The notes: generated by a model from the sequence alone, not told the origin. A DNA stretch of 46,443 nt from JACPDD01 sp040900105 (GCA_040900105.1 JBBDZP010000010.1:1-46443); one strand, 5' to 3'; shown: positions 23,069 through 31,208, numbered from the stretch's first letter. Numbers and translations are program-made.

Positions 23069-23302
23069 ATGAGCAAAATAATTGAAGGAAAGGTAGTATC
23101 TGTAAAAATGCAAGGAGTTGTAATAGTTAGGGTAGGAAGAAAAACTCCTCACCCACTTTATAAAAAACTTCTTAATAAGAGCAAGAAGTATAAAGCTGCC
23201 GTAGGAGAGGTAGCAGTATCTTTGGGAGATAAGGTTAGAATTATTGAAACTCGCCCACTCTCGAAAGACACGCATTTTAAATTACTGGAGAAAGTTAGAT
23301 AA
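23069..23302 (+). CDS. rpsQ: 30S ribosomal protein S17
   Basis: OB-fold 16S-binding protein; 77 aa. IEGKVVSVKMQGVVIVRVGRK, HPLYKKLLNKSKKYKA and IIETRPLSKDTHFKL are typical. Three bases separate it from rpmC, and its stop overlaps the rplN ATG. Confidence 0.97.
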   Translation: MSKIIEGKVVSVKMQGVVIVRVGRKTPHPLYKKLLNKSKKYKAAVGEVAVSLGDKVRIIETRPLSKDTHFKLLEKVR

Positions 23303-23676
23303 TGATTCAACACAGATCAATACTTGTAGTTGCGGATAACTGCGGTGCAAAATCACTTCTTGTGATCCAAATTTTTGGTGGGTCAAAGAGAAAGTTCGGC
23401 TATCTTGGGGATGTGTTAAATTGCGTTGTTAAAGAAGCTTCTCCAAACGGTACCGTAAAAGACAGTCAAATTGTTAAAGCGGTTTTAGTTCGCTCTCACA
23501 AGGAGTTTAAAAGAGCAGACGGATCATATATTAGATTTTCGGAAAATGCGGCAGTTGTTATAGATAACGCGAAAGATAAAAACCCTGTTGGGACAAGAGT
23601 TTTTGGTCCAATAGCAAGAGAAGTAAAAGATAGAGGATTTGCAAAGATTGCAAGCATGGCAAGTGAGGTTATATAA
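23302..23676 (+). CDS. rplN: 50S ribosomal protein L14
   Basis: Interface protein of the large subunit; 124 aa. MIQHRSILVVADNCGAKSLLVIQ, the YLGDVLNCVVKEA block and the C-terminal GPIAREVKDRGFAKIASMA identify it. One-base overlap with rpsQ. Confidence 0.98.
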   Translation: MIQHRSILVVADNCGAKSLLVIQIFGGSKRKFGYLGDVLNCVVKEASPNGTVKDSQIVKAVLVRSHKEFKRADGSYIRFSENAAVVIDNAKDKNPVGTRVFGPIAREVKDRGFAKIASMASEVI

Positions 23677-23677
23677 T

Positions 23678-23983
23678 ATGAAACTTAAAAAAGGAGATAC
23701 AGTTACAGTGACTGCGGGAAAAGATAAAGGAAAGACAGAGAAGATTGAAAAAGTCTTGACTCGCGAAAGGAAAATTATAGTCACGGGAGTAAATCAATTT
23801 AAGAGACATTTGAAAGCAAGAGCGGCAGGAAAGCCATCTGAAATCGTAACAATCACTAAGGCATTCTCAATGGCCAATGTTGCACTTGTCTGCACAAAAT
23901 GCAAGAAATTAACAAGAATAGGATATCTCCTTGAAAAAGGAAAAAAAGTAAGAATTTGTAAAAAGTGTAAAAAGGAAGTTTAA
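23678..23983 (+). CDS. rplX: 50S ribosomal protein L24
   Basis: Assembly initiator of the large subunit; 101 aa from MKLKKGDTVTVTAGKDKGK at 23678, one base after the rplN stop. The KOW motif is at the N-terminus. The C-terminus keeps two CxxC pairs (CTKC and CKKC), a potential zinc ribbon found in many L24 proteins but not in E. coli. An in-frame start inside rplN is rejected. Confidence 0.97.
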   Translation: MKLKKGDTVTVTAGKDKGKTEKIEKVLTRERKIIVTGVNQFKRHLKARAAGKPSEIVTITKAFSMANVALVCTKCKKLTRIGYLLEKGKKVRICKKCKKEV

Positions 23984-23985
23984 AT

Positions 23986-24525
23986 ATGGATAATTTACAG
24001 GTAAGATTTAAAAAAGAAATAGCAAATAAACTAAAGGAAGAGCTGGGTATTAAAAATGTCCATCAAATTCCTTCCATGGTTAAAATAGTTGTTAATATGG
24101 GAGTCAAAGATGCAGTTGCTGACAAAAAAAATATGGATGCTGCAATTGTACAAATGACTCAGGTTGTTGGACAAAAGCCAAAGATTACAGCAGCAAAAAC
24201 ATCAATAGCAGCTTTTAAGTTAAGAGAAGGGGAAAAGATTGGCTTGGTAGCAACATTGCGAGGAAAAAGAATGTATGATTTCTTTGAAAAATTGATAAAT
24301 GTTGTTTTTCCAAGACTTAGAGATTTTCATGGAATTAAAAAAGACAGCTTTGACGGACGCGGAAATTTTACTTTAGGCTTTTCAGAGACAGCAGTTTTTC
24401 CTGAGATAGACCCGGGAAAAATAGAAAAAGCTCAGGGATTTGAAATAACAATTGTTACTAACGCAAAAGATGATAAGAAAGGAATGGCACTCCTTACGGC
24501 ACTTGGAATGCCCTTTCAAAAATAA
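23986..24525 (+). CDS. rplE: 50S ribosomal protein L5
   Basis: 5S rRNA-binding protein of the central protuberance; 179 aa, normal. IPSMVKIVVNMGVKDAV, GQKPKITAAKTSIAAFKLREG and the RDFHGIKKDSFDGRGNFTLG region are intact. Two bases after rplX. Confidence 0.98.
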   Translation: MDNLQVRFKKEIANKLKEELGIKNVHQIPSMVKIVVNMGVKDAVADKKNMDAAIVQMTQVVGQKPKITAAKTSIAAFKLREGEKIGLVATLRGKRMYDFFEKLINVVFPRLRDFHGIKKDSFDGRGNFTLGFSETAVFPEIDPGKIEKAQGFEITIVTNAKDDKKGMALLTALGMPFQK

Positions 24526-24529
24526 AGAT

Positions 24530-24715
24530 ATGGCTAAAAAATCAAATGTAGTTAACTCTAAAAAAAAGCAAAAGTTTCCGTCCAGAGTTCATAGTAGATG
24601 CAGTATTTGTGGAAGGAACAAGGCATTTATGAGAAGATTCGGCCTTTGCAGAATCTGTTTTAGAGAGCTTGCTTTAAAAGGAGAGTTACCCGGAGTTACA
24701 AAGTCTACCTGGTAG
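24530..24715 (+). CDS. rpsN: 30S ribosomal protein S14, zinc type
   Basis: Short 61-aa form of S14. Two CxxC pairs (C24/C27 and C40/C43, in CSICGRNKAF...CRICFREL) bind one zinc. Ends LPGVTKSTW as the family does. The start at 24530 is chosen because the frame upstream lies inside rplE. AAAGAT is the only weak Shine-Dalgarno. Confidence 0.97.
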   Translation: MAKKSNVVNSKKKQKFPSRVHSRCSICGRNKAFMRRFGLCRICFRELALKGELPGVTKSTW

Positions 24716-24722
24716 AAATTAT

Positions 24723-25118
24723 ATGGCATATCAAGTTTCAAATTTCATAATAACAATAAAAAATAGCGCGAAAGCTCGAAGAAGAACTGCCGTTATTCCC
24801 TACTCTAATATGAGCAAGAGTATTGGCGAGATCCTTATTAGGGAAGGATTTTTAACAAGCATAAAGGAGGACATGGTTGATAAAAGACGAGTTCTTGTTG
24901 TGACGTTAAAGTTTATTAAGAGAATACCTGTACTGCGGGATGTCAAGATATTTTCAAAACCATCACTAAGAATATATGCTAATTCAAAGAAGATACAAGA
25001 AGTTAAAAGAAGAGGAAGACACAAAGTAATCTTGTCAACAAATAAGGGAATCATGGAAGCAAGAGAAGCTCAGAAGGAAGGAATTGGAGGAGAAATTCTC
25101 TTTACAATTAATAGCTAA
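24723..25118 (+). CDS. rpsH: 30S ribosomal protein S8
   Basis: 16S central-domain binder and, in E. coli, repressor of the spc operon; 131 aa. NFIITIKNSAKARRRTAVIPYS, the RVYANSKKI-like RIYANSKKI and the C-terminal IMEAREAQKEGIGGEILFTI are recognised. No S8-type operator was identified nearby. Confidence 0.97.
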   Translation: MAYQVSNFIITIKNSAKARRRTAVIPYSNMSKSIGEILIREGFLTSIKEDMVDKRRVLVVTLKFIKRIPVLRDVKIFSKPSLRIYANSKKIQEVKRRGRHKVILSTNKGIMEAREAQKEGIGGEILFTINS

Positions 25119-25119
25119 T

Positions 25120-25674
25120 ATGTCAAAAATAGGCGGAAAACCAGTAATAATTAAAGAGGGAGTTAAGGTAACTCTTGACCATGGAGTGGTAAGAGTTGAA
25201 GGCATAAAGGGAAGTCTTCAATTTACCATCCCAAAAGATATTAATGTTAATGTGGTGGAGAACACAGTTGTAATTTCTCAGAGTGGCAACGGCGATGACA
25301 GGAAGATAAGAGCATTATTTGGATTGACCCGGGCTATAATTGCAAATATGGTGACTGGTGTTTCCTCTGGTTTTGAAAGAAGACTTGAGCTTTCTGGTGT
25401 TGGATACAGAGCGCAAGTACAAGGAAATGATTTAGTTATTTCTGTTGGGTTTTCTCATCCTGTAAAAATAGTTCCACTTGAAGGAATAAAATTTGCAGTT
25501 GAGGAAAGCAGTATTATAGTTTCCGGAATGGATAAAACTCTAGTTGGGAATACTGCGGCAGTCATAAGAGCGGTTAAGCCACCGGAGCCTTATAAAGGAA
25601 AGGGAATAAAATTTGCAGGAGAGAGAATTAGAAGAAAAGTCGGAAAAGCAGCAAAGGCTGTTGGAGCTAAATAA
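25120..25674 (+). CDS. rplF: 50S ribosomal protein L6
   Basis: Large-subunit protein near the sarcin-ricin loop; 184 aa from MSKIGGKPVIIKEGV at 25120, one base after the rpsH stop (a start inside rpsH is rejected). Contains GVSSGFERRLELSGVGYRAQ and the C-terminal RAVKPPEPYKGKGIKFAGE. A palindromic repeat follows before rplR. Confidence 0.97.
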   Translation: MSKIGGKPVIIKEGVKVTLDHGVVRVEGIKGSLQFTIPKDINVNVVENTVVISQSGNGDDRKIRALFGLTRAIIANMVTGVSSGFERRLELSGVGYRAQVQGNDLVISVGFSHPVKIVPLEGIKFAVEESSIIVSGMDKTLVGNTAAVIRAVKPPEPYKGKGIKFAGERIRRKVGKAAKAVGAK

Positions 25675-25675
25675 T

Positions 25676-25719
25676 CCTTCGGCAAGGACTTCGACTGAGC
25701 TCAGTCGAATGTCTCAGGA
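25676..25719 (+). repeat. Nested palindromic element between rplF and rplR
   Basis: A perfect 20-bp palindrome (25690-25709, TTCGACTGAG and its complement CTCAGTCGAA) is flanked by ATCCTTCGGCAAGGAC on the left and GTCTCAGGAT on the right. The outer arms are related to the element inside rpsL, fusA and recA. Its right end AGGAT is five to six bases before the rplR ATG and is the only Shine-Dalgarno candidate there. Confidence 0.8.
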
Positions 25720-25724
25720 TAAAT

Positions 25725-26066
25725 ATGAATCAAGATAGAATACTTAGAAAAACAAGAAGAGTAAGAAGAAAAATATTTGGCACAAAAGATGCGCCAAGAC
25801 TTTCCGTGTTTAGATCAAATAAATATATGTATACCCAGCTAATAGACGATGAAAATAGAGAAACAATTCTTGCCATCTCTGAAAAGAAACTGGGGAAGAC
25901 AGAAGGCAAAAAATTTGACAGATCAAAAGAATTGGGGCTTCTTTTGGCAAAAGAAGCATTGGGTAAGAAAATTAAAAAAGTTATATTTGACAGAGGAAGA
26001 TATATCTATAAAGGAAGAATAAGAGCTCTAGCGGAAGGAGCAAGAGAGGGAGGACTTAATTTCTAA
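25725..26066 (+). CDS. rplR: 50S ribosomal protein L18
   Basis: 5S rRNA-binding protein; 113 aa. RKTRRVRRKIFGTKDAPRLS, YTQLIDDENRETILA, and the C-terminal FDRGRYIYKGRIRALAEGAREGGL are typical. Its ribosome binding site appears to come from the repeat just upstream. The stop overlaps the rpsE ATG. Confidence 0.97.
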   Translation: MNQDRILRKTRRVRRKIFGTKDAPRLSVFRSNKYMYTQLIDDENRETILAISEKKLGKTEGKKFDRSKELGLLLAKEALGKKIKKVIFDRGRYIYKGRIRALAEGAREGGLNF

Positions 26067-26548
26067 TGGCATACGGTAATTTTAAAAGAGAGCAAAACTC
26101 AGATGGATATGATGAAAAGATTATCCAGGTAAACAGAGTTTCCAAAAAAACTAAAGGCGGAAATAAAATTGGTTTCTCTGTTCTTATGGTTGTAGGGGAC
26201 AAGAAGGGTAAGGTAGGAGTTGGTCTTGGAAAAGCACCAGATGTAAGTTCTGCCATAAGAAAAGGCGCATCTGTTGCCAGAAAACACTTAATTGAAGTTC
26301 CTATTGTTAACACAACGATCCCTTTTAGGGTAGACATAAAACTTGGAGCAGCTAAAATTATTCTTAAGCCGGCACCTCGCGGAAGTGGAGTCATTGCAGG
26401 AGGAGCAGTAAGAAATGTTGTAACTGCAGCGGGTATCGAGAATATCTCCTCAAAAGTTTTGGGAACTAAAAACCAAGCGAGTAATGTTTATGCAACAATA
26501 GAAGCTCTGAAGCTTTTGGCGGAAAGGTATGAAAGGAAAGATAAATAA
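26066..26548 (+). CDS. rpsE: 30S ribosomal protein S5
   Basis: Decoding-fidelity protein at the mRNA entry; 160 aa. VNRVSKKTKGGNKIGFSVLMVVGD, the GLGKAPDVSSAIRKG loop and PRGSGVIAGGAVRNVVTAAG are intact. The next gene is rplO; no rpmD lies between them. Confidence 0.98.
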   Translation: MAYGNFKREQNSDGYDEKIIQVNRVSKKTKGGNKIGFSVLMVVGDKKGKVGVGLGKAPDVSSAIRKGASVARKHLIEVPIVNTTIPFRVDIKLGAAKIILKPAPRGSGVIAGGAVRNVVTAAGIENISSKVLGTKNQASNVYATIEALKLLAERYERKDK

Positions 26549-26564
26549 CCTTAAAGGAAGATAT

Positions 26565-27002
26565 ATGCTAAGTTCTTTAAATAAAATTACACAAACAAAA
26601 AAGAAGAGGCTTGGACAAGGACACGGCTCCGGCCGTGTTAAGACATCCGGTCGTGGAACAAAAGGACAGAACGCAAGAAGCTCTAGGTCGCAATCTTTTG
26701 AAGGAGGAGCACTTCCTCTTATAAAACGCTTGCCGTTTAGGCGCGGAAAGGGAAGAAATAAGATTTTTAAAAGCAGACCCTTAGTTATAAATGTTAAGAC
26801 ATTGACGCTTCTTAAAAAAGATTCTATTGTTGACTTAGACACTCTTATCAAAAACCATATTGTTGATGAAAAAGATGCTAGAATGTATGGGGTCAAGATT
26901 TTAGGAGATGGCGATTTAGCCGTCTCTCTTACTGTTAGGCTGCCGGTTTCAAGAGGCGCCCGCAAAAAGATCGAAAAAGCAGGCGGAAAAGTAGAGCTGT
27001 AA
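26565..27002 (+). CDS. rplO: 50S ribosomal protein L15
   Basis: Late-assembly large-subunit protein; 145 aa from MLSSLNKITQTKKKRLGQG at 26565, with AAAGGAAG five bases upstream. An open frame reaching back into rpsE is rejected on that basis. GHGSGRVKTSGRGTKGQNAR and the FEGGALPLIKRLPFRRG block are diagnostic. Confidence 0.97.
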   Translation: MLSSLNKITQTKKKRLGQGHGSGRVKTSGRGTKGQNARSSRSQSFEGGALPLIKRLPFRRGKGRNKIFKSRPLVINVKTLTLLKKDSIVDLDTLIKNHIVDEKDARMYGVKILGDGDLAVSLTVRLPVSRGARKKIEKAGGKVEL

Positions 27003-27008
27003 TAACAC

Positions 27009-28295
27009 ATGAACAACGTCGTAACACTTTTTAAAAATTCATTTAAAACTCCAAGTGTTAGGCGAAAAATCCTCTTCACAGCCGCAATATTTCTAGTTTT
27101 TAGAATATTTGCTCACATTCCCGTTGCAGGAGTTAATTTAGAAGCCTTGAAGAATCTTTTTTCCCAGAATCAATTCTTGGGTCTCTTAGATATCTTTTCA
27201 GGTGGAACTCTGGCCAACTTTTCCGTCATGGCATTAGGTCTTAATCCATATATTAACGCTTCGATAATCATGCAGCTTTTAACAATGGTTTTTCCAAAGC
27301 TTGAGGCACTCCAGAAAGAAGGGGAATCGGGCCGGAGGAAAATGAATCAATACACAAGAATGCTTACGGTGCCCCTGGCATTGTTTCAGGCAATCGGAAT
27401 GTACGCGCTTTTGCGTAGTCAGGGAATAATTACTGTTCTTGCCCCAATGGATTTGATTGCTTTTATGTTAACTATGACAGCAGGAAGCATGCTTCTGGTC
27501 TGGCTCGGAGAGTTAATCACAGAGAAAGGTTTGGGAAACGGAATCTCCCTTCTTATTTTTGCAGGAATTGTAGGAAGACTTCCTGTAACTCTTGGACAAA
27601 CAGCCTCAACCCTAAACAGTGGAAATTTTATAAACATAATCTTATTCTCCGCAGTCGCTCTAATAGTTATTGGATCAATAGTTCTTATAAATGAAGCAAC
27701 AAGGCAAATAAGCGTTTATTACGCAAAAAGAGTAAGAGGAAACAAAATGTATGGCGGACAAACAACTCATCTGCCGCTTAGGCTTAACCAAGCCGGGGTG
27801 ATTCCAATAATTTTTGCGGTTTCCTTAGTTCTTATGCCATCTCTTGTTGCTAACTATCTAACTGCTTCAAAAAATCCGGTGCTCTTTAATTTTGCAACAA
27901 CTTTAACAGAATGGTTTAACCCGAATGGGGTATTCTATAACGCGCTCTACTTTATTTTAATTGTCGGGTTTACTTATTTCTATACAGCCGTTGTTTTTAA
28001 TCCTAAGAAAATTGCGGATGAGATACAAAAATATGGCGGATTCATTCCGGGTATTAGGCCAGGTGCCTCAACCGCGCACTATCTGAATTATATCTTGACT
28101 CGCATTACTTTAGCAGGTGCCATATTTTTAGGTACGGTTGCTATCTTCCCAACTGTTGCAAGAGCCTTTACAAACGTACAAACATTACTCATTGGTGGAA
28201 CCGGAATACTAATCGTTGTGTCGGTAGTTCTTGAGACTATAAAGGCACTTGAAGCGCAGCTGGTAATGAAAAACTACGACTCGTTTACTAAGTAA
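27009..28295 (+). CDS. secY: Protein translocase subunit SecY
   Basis: Channel subunit of the Sec translocon, ten predicted membrane helices; 428 aa. Starts MNNVVTLFKNSFKTPSVRRKI. Plug and pore features are visible: FSGGTLANFSVMALGLNPYINASIIMQLL, and the loop GNKMYGGQTTHLPLRLNQAGVIP. The C-terminal cytoplasmic loop GFIPGIRPGASTAHYL is conserved. Six bases after rplO, so it is cotranscribed with the ribosomal genes as usual. Confidence 0.98.
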   Translation: MNNVVTLFKNSFKTPSVRRKILFTAAIFLVFRIFAHIPVAGVNLEALKNLFSQNQFLGLLDIFSGGTLANFSVMALGLNPYINASIIMQLLTMVFPKLEALQKEGESGRRKMNQYTRMLTVPLALFQAIGMYALLRSQGIITVLAPMDLIAFMLTMTAGSMLLVWLGELITEKGLGNGISLLIFAGIVGRLPVTLGQTASTLNSGNFINIILFSAVALIVIGSIVLINEATRQISVYYAKRVRGNKMYGGQTTHLPLRLNQAGVIPIIFAVSLVLMPSLVANYLTASKNPVLFNFATTLTEWFNPNGVFYNALYFILIVGFTYFYTAVVFNPKKIADEIQKYGGFIPGIRPGASTAHYLNYILTRITLAGAIFLGTVAIFPTVARAFTNVQTLLIGGTGILIVVSVVLETIKALEAQLVMKNYDSFTK

Positions 28296-28310
28296 TCCGC
28301 CAAAGGCGGA
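28296..28310 (+). repeat. Short GC-rich palindrome between secY and adk
   Basis: TCCGCC, AAA, GGCGGA. Related palindromes lie at 20336-20348, 31862-31881 and, in frame, in rplM at 34834-34848. Confidence 0.65.
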
Positions 28311-28317
28311 CAAGAAT

Positions 28318-28866
28318 ATGAAACTTATTTTAATAGGAATTCAAGGAGCAGGAAAATCAACGCAGGGAAATTTACTCTCTGAAAAGTTTGGTATTCCCTA
28401 TCTGTCGACAGGGCATATTTTTAGAGAACTTGCCAAGGAAAAAACTCCGTTGGGCCGATACATAAAAGAAGTCATGAATGCAGGATATCTTATATCTGAT
28501 GATAAAACTCTTGAGATTGTAACAGAGTATCTTCACCGTCCGGAATACAAGAATGGATATATCTTGGATGGTTTTCCAAGAACTACCACCCAGGCGGAAG
28601 CTTTTGAGAATGGAATTGACAAAGTGATTTACTTGAAGGTTTCAGATAGAGAAGCCTTATGGAGACTTTCATACAGGGAGCCTGGAGACAGGCAGGATGA
28701 AACACTCTCCGCGATAAGAAAGAGAATAGAACAGTTTAATCAACTTACAAAACCGGTCCTTGATTTTTATAGAGAAAGAAGAAGGTTAATTGAAATTAAC
28801 GGAGAAAATTCAATTGAGGAAGTGTTCCAGGATATTCTAAATGGAATTGGACAAAGTGAACAGTAA
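28318..28866 (+). CDS. adk: Adenylate kinase, short form without zinc LID
   Basis: Interconverts ATP+AMP and 2 ADP. 182 aa. The P-loop GIQGAGKST, the AMP-binding STGHIFRELA and DGFPRT are present. The LID is reduced to a short YREPGDRQDET loop instead of the roughly 30-residue LID domain with or without zinc cysteines seen in the long form. Follows secY as in many bacteria. It overlaps the next kinase gene by up to 26 bases. A related family such as UMP/CMP kinase is possible but less likely. Confidence 0.85.
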   Translation: MKLILIGIQGAGKSTQGNLLSEKFGIPYLSTGHIFRELAKEKTPLGRYIKEVMNAGYLISDDKTLEIVTEYLHRPEYKNGYILDGFPRTTTQAEAFENGIDKVIYLKVSDREALWRLSYREPGDRQDETLSAIRKRIEQFNQLTKPVLDFYRERRRLIEINGENSIEEVFQDILNGIGQSEQ

Positions 28867-29422
28867 GATTATTGGAATAACCGGAGCATTTGGAAGCGGT
28901 AAATCAACAGCAGCCGCATTTTTTGAGTCAAAGGGATTTAAGAAAATTATTCTTTCTCAGTTTCTTGAAGAGGAAGCAAGAAAGAGAGGAATAAAAGAAA
29001 TAACCAGGAAAATTTTGCAGAACATTGGGAACGAGTGGAGAGAAGAATACGGGGTTTCAATTCTTGGGGAAAAGGCTCTTGAGAAGATTTTGGCAGGAAG
29101 GCAAGAAAAAATTGTAGTCGATGGAATAAGAAATATTGGTGAAGTAGAAAAACTTAGAAACTCCGGTAATTTCATACTCATTGCAATGCTTTCAGACAGA
29201 ACAGTTCGCTTCGATCGCCTTAAGAATCTTAGGAGAAGAGAGAGCCTAACGTGGGAAATATTTGAAAAACTCGACAGCCGTGACGCGGGAGCCGGAGAAA
29301 AAGAAACAGGGCTGCAGGTGGATAGGTGCATAGGTATGGCAGATGTCAGAATAGAAAATAACGGAAGCGAAAAAGAGTTTAGAAAAAAACTTGAATATTT
29401 TTTAACGCAATATGAAAAATAA
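28841..29422 (+). CDS. P-loop kinase, dephospho-CoA kinase/UPF0200-like
   Basis: Small P-loop protein of 193 aa. GITGAFGSGKSTAAAFF is the Walker A; IVVDGIRNIGEVEKLR is the substrate-side strand with Asp; RFDRLKNLRRRESLTW is an Arg-rich lid-like helix. It resembles CoaE-type dephospho-CoA kinases and the archaeal UPF0200 nucleotide-kinase-like proteins, but the diagnostic substrate residues cannot be settled by eye. Lying between adk and cmk it probably acts on a nucleotide. The start is ambiguous: ATG 28841 overlaps adk by 26 bases; GTG 28856 overlaps by 11. Confidence 0.7.
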   Translation: MELDKVNSKIIGITGAFGSGKSTAAAFFESKGFKKIILSQFLEEEARKRGIKEITRKILQNIGNEWREEYGVSILGEKALEKILAGRQEKIVVDGIRNIGEVEKLRNSGNFILIAMLSDRTVRFDRLKNLRRRESLTWEIFEKLDSRDAGAGEKETGLQVDRCIGMADVRIENNGSEKEFRKKLEYFLTQYEK

Positions 29423-30092
29423 GAATTTTACAGTAGCAATTGATGGTCCGGTAGGTTCCGGAAAAGGAACATTGGCTGTTGCATTGTCAAAAAAATTAAA
29501 TGCTCTCTATATCTATACGGGAGGGATGTATAGAGCTCTTACCTTGAAATGTATGCGGGAGGGAGTAGATATTAGAAGCGAAGAAGAGGTCTTAAAAGTA
29601 CTTGGTAGTACGGTAATAGAGCTTGGTCCTACTGAATATGTTACTAAAGTCATGCTTGATGGTAAGGATGTATCCTCTGAAATTTTTTCTCAGGAAGTAG
29701 CCAAACACACTCCAATAGTTGCGTCACATGAGCGTGTTAGAAAAGAGATGGTTGCGCGGCAGAAGGAATTGATAGAGGATGCGACTGCAATAGTTGAAGG
29801 AAGGGATATTGCTTCCGATGTTTCTCCGGACGCAGATTTAAAAATCTATCTTACGGCAGACTTAGAGACAAGGGCAAAAAGAAGACTTGCCCAATTTCAA
29901 AAACGAGGAGTAGGGTTATCTTTAGATGAGGTAAAAAAGGAAGTTTTAGAAAGAGATAGGAAGGACATGGAGCGTCAGGCATCTCCATTGACAGTTGCAG
30001 GAGATGCGGTAGTTATTGATACCACAAACGATACCATTGAGCAAACTGTCGAAAAAGTTGAGAGTAAATTAAGAGAAAAGGGGTTAATTTGA
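29412..30092 (+). CDS. cmk: Cytidylate kinase
   Basis: Phosphorylates CMP/dCMP with ATP; 226 aa, normal. P-loop AIDGPVGSGKGTLA, the YIYTGGMYRALTL motif, VEGRDIASDVSPDADLKIYLTA and the Asp/Arg-rich ERDRKDMERQASPL lid are typical. It overlaps the preceding kinase by 11 bases and the map start by four, so these genes form a tight unit behind secY. Confidence 0.95.
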   Translation: MKNKNFTVAIDGPVGSGKGTLAVALSKKLNALYIYTGGMYRALTLKCMREGVDIRSEEEVLKVLGSTVIELGPTEYVTKVMLDGKDVSSEIFSQEVAKHTPIVASHERVRKEMVARQKELIEDATAIVEGRDIASDVSPDADLKIYLTADLETRAKRRLAQFQKRGVGLSLDEVKKEVLERDRKDMERQASPLTVAGDAVVIDTTNDTIEQTVEKVESKLREKGLI

Positions 30093-30841
30093 TAAATATA
30101 AAGACAGATAAGGAAATAGAAGAGATGCGGCGTGGGGGAAAAATTCTTGCTGAAGCTCTGTTTGAGACTTTAAAGCGAGTTGCGCCCGGAGTTTCGGAGT
30201 TGGAGCTTGATAAACTTGCCGAAGAATTGATTGTAAAAAAGGGAGGACAGCCGGGATTTAAAAGAGTTGACGGGTATAAGCACACAATTTGTATTTCTGT
30301 AAACAGCGTTGTTGTCCATGGGATTCCATGCAGTTATAAAATAAAAGAAGGAGATGTGGTTGGTATAGACTGCGGCGTTTTTTATAATGGTTTTAATACG
30401 GATATGGCAGAGACAATAGCTGTCGGGGAAATCGGGGAAGAAGTCAGAAAGTTTTTAGAAACGGGGAAAAGAGCTCTTGAGGAAGGCATAAAGCAGGCAA
30501 AGTCGGGTAATAGAGTGGGACATATTTCCAAGGCTATACAAGATACTGTTGAAGGTGCGGGATACTCTATTGTAGAAAGTCTGGTAGGGCATGGGGTTGG
30601 CAAAGATTTGCATGAAGATCCGGAAATTCCTGGTTTTTTAGTAGGCGAGATTGAAAAAAAACCTGTTTTAAAAGAAGGAATGACAATTGCGATTGAAGTT
30701 ATTTACAATATGGGTAAAAAAGATGTTGTATATCGTGGAGACGACCAGTGGACAATTAAAACCGAAGACAATAGTCTTTCCGGGCTTTTCGAGAGAACGG
30801 TCGCTGTAACAAATAAAGAGCCTATAATTCTGACTTCCTAG
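30089..30841 (+). CDS. map: Methionine aminopeptidase, type I
   Basis: Removes the initiator Met from new proteins using two metal ions; 250 aa. The five ligands are visible: Asp in GIDCGVF, Asp in NTDMAET, His in GHGVGKDLHE, Glu in IAIEVI and Glu in GLFERT. Substrate His is in VVHGIP. It starts with TTG at 30089, overlapping the cmk stop, with GGGG a few bases upstream. No N-terminal zinc extension. Confidence 0.96.
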   Translation: MINIKTDKEIEEMRRGGKILAEALFETLKRVAPGVSELELDKLAEELIVKKGGQPGFKRVDGYKHTICISVNSVVVHGIPCSYKIKEGDVVGIDCGVFYNGFNTDMAETIAVGEIGEEVRKFLETGKRALEEGIKQAKSGNRVGHISKAIQDTVEGAGYSIVESLVGHGVGKDLHEDPEIPGFLVGEIEKKPVLKEGMTIAIEVIYNMGKKDVVYRGDDQWTIKTEDNSLSGLFERTVAVTNKEPIILTS

Positions 30842-30870
30842 TTGTCATTTCAAAGCTAATTTGTTATAAT
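30842..30870 (+). promoter_or_regulatory. Promoter of infA (alpha-type operon)
   Basis: TTGTCA (30842-30847), 17-base spacer, TATAAT (30865-30870) with extended TG. Predicted start about 30877. The transcript begins with hairpin AGCGTC/GACGCT (30880-30904) whose 13-base loop displays AGGAGAG; the ATG follows seven bases after the stem. Confidence 0.7.
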
Positions 30871-30911
30871 TTGTGCTGAAGCGTCTAGTAGGAGAGAGGA
30901 CGCTATTATTT

Positions 30912-31136
30912 ATGGTTCATCAAGGCAGTTTTGAAGTAGAAGGAGTTGTTAAAGAGTCTTTGCCCAACACTCTTTTCAGAGTGGAACTTGAAGATGGGAA
31001 CATTGTTCTTTGTCATTTGTCCGGAAAAATGAGAGTAAATTTTATAAAGATTTTACCCGGGGATAGAGTAAGAATTGAAATGACTCCATATGACAAGACT
31101 AAAGGAAGAATTACATATAGGGGAACTGGTAGATAA
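30912..31136 (+). CDS. infA: Translation initiation factor IF-1
   Basis: Binds the 30S A site during initiation; 74 aa from the ATG at 30912 (MVHQGSFEVEGVV). A longer frame from 30873 is rejected because it includes the promoter start region and leader hairpin. The OB-fold core reads LPNTLFRVELEDGN, HLSGKMRVNFIKILPGDRV and MTPYDKTKGRITYR. First gene of the infA-rpmJ-rpsM-rpsK-rpsD unit. Confidence 0.96.
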   Translation: MVHQGSFEVEGVVKESLPNTLFRVELEDGNIVLCHLSGKMRVNFIKILPGDRVRIEMTPYDKTKGRITYRGTGR

Positions 31137-31144
31137 GGAGAGTA

Positions 31145-31208
31145 TGTCATCCTGAGTGCAACGAAGGATCTATGAAAATTCAGATTCTTCACTTTGTTCG
31201 GAATGACA
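31145..31208 (+). repeat. 64-bp imperfect palindromic repeat upstream of rpmJ
   Basis: Begins TGTCATCCTGAG and ends TTCGGAATGACA, with AACGAAGGATCT and AGATTCTTCAC inside. From memory this TCATCCTGAG...GGATGA type of palindrome is widespread in many bacterial phyla. It ends exactly where the first possible rpmJ start codon (31209) begins, and its GGA is the only Shine-Dalgarno-like sequence there. Confidence 0.8.

Noticed and set aside
30873..30911. Longer IF-1 from the in-frame CTG-like start
   Set aside because: It would begin at or before the predicted transcription start and include the leader hairpin; the 74-aa form matches the family length.
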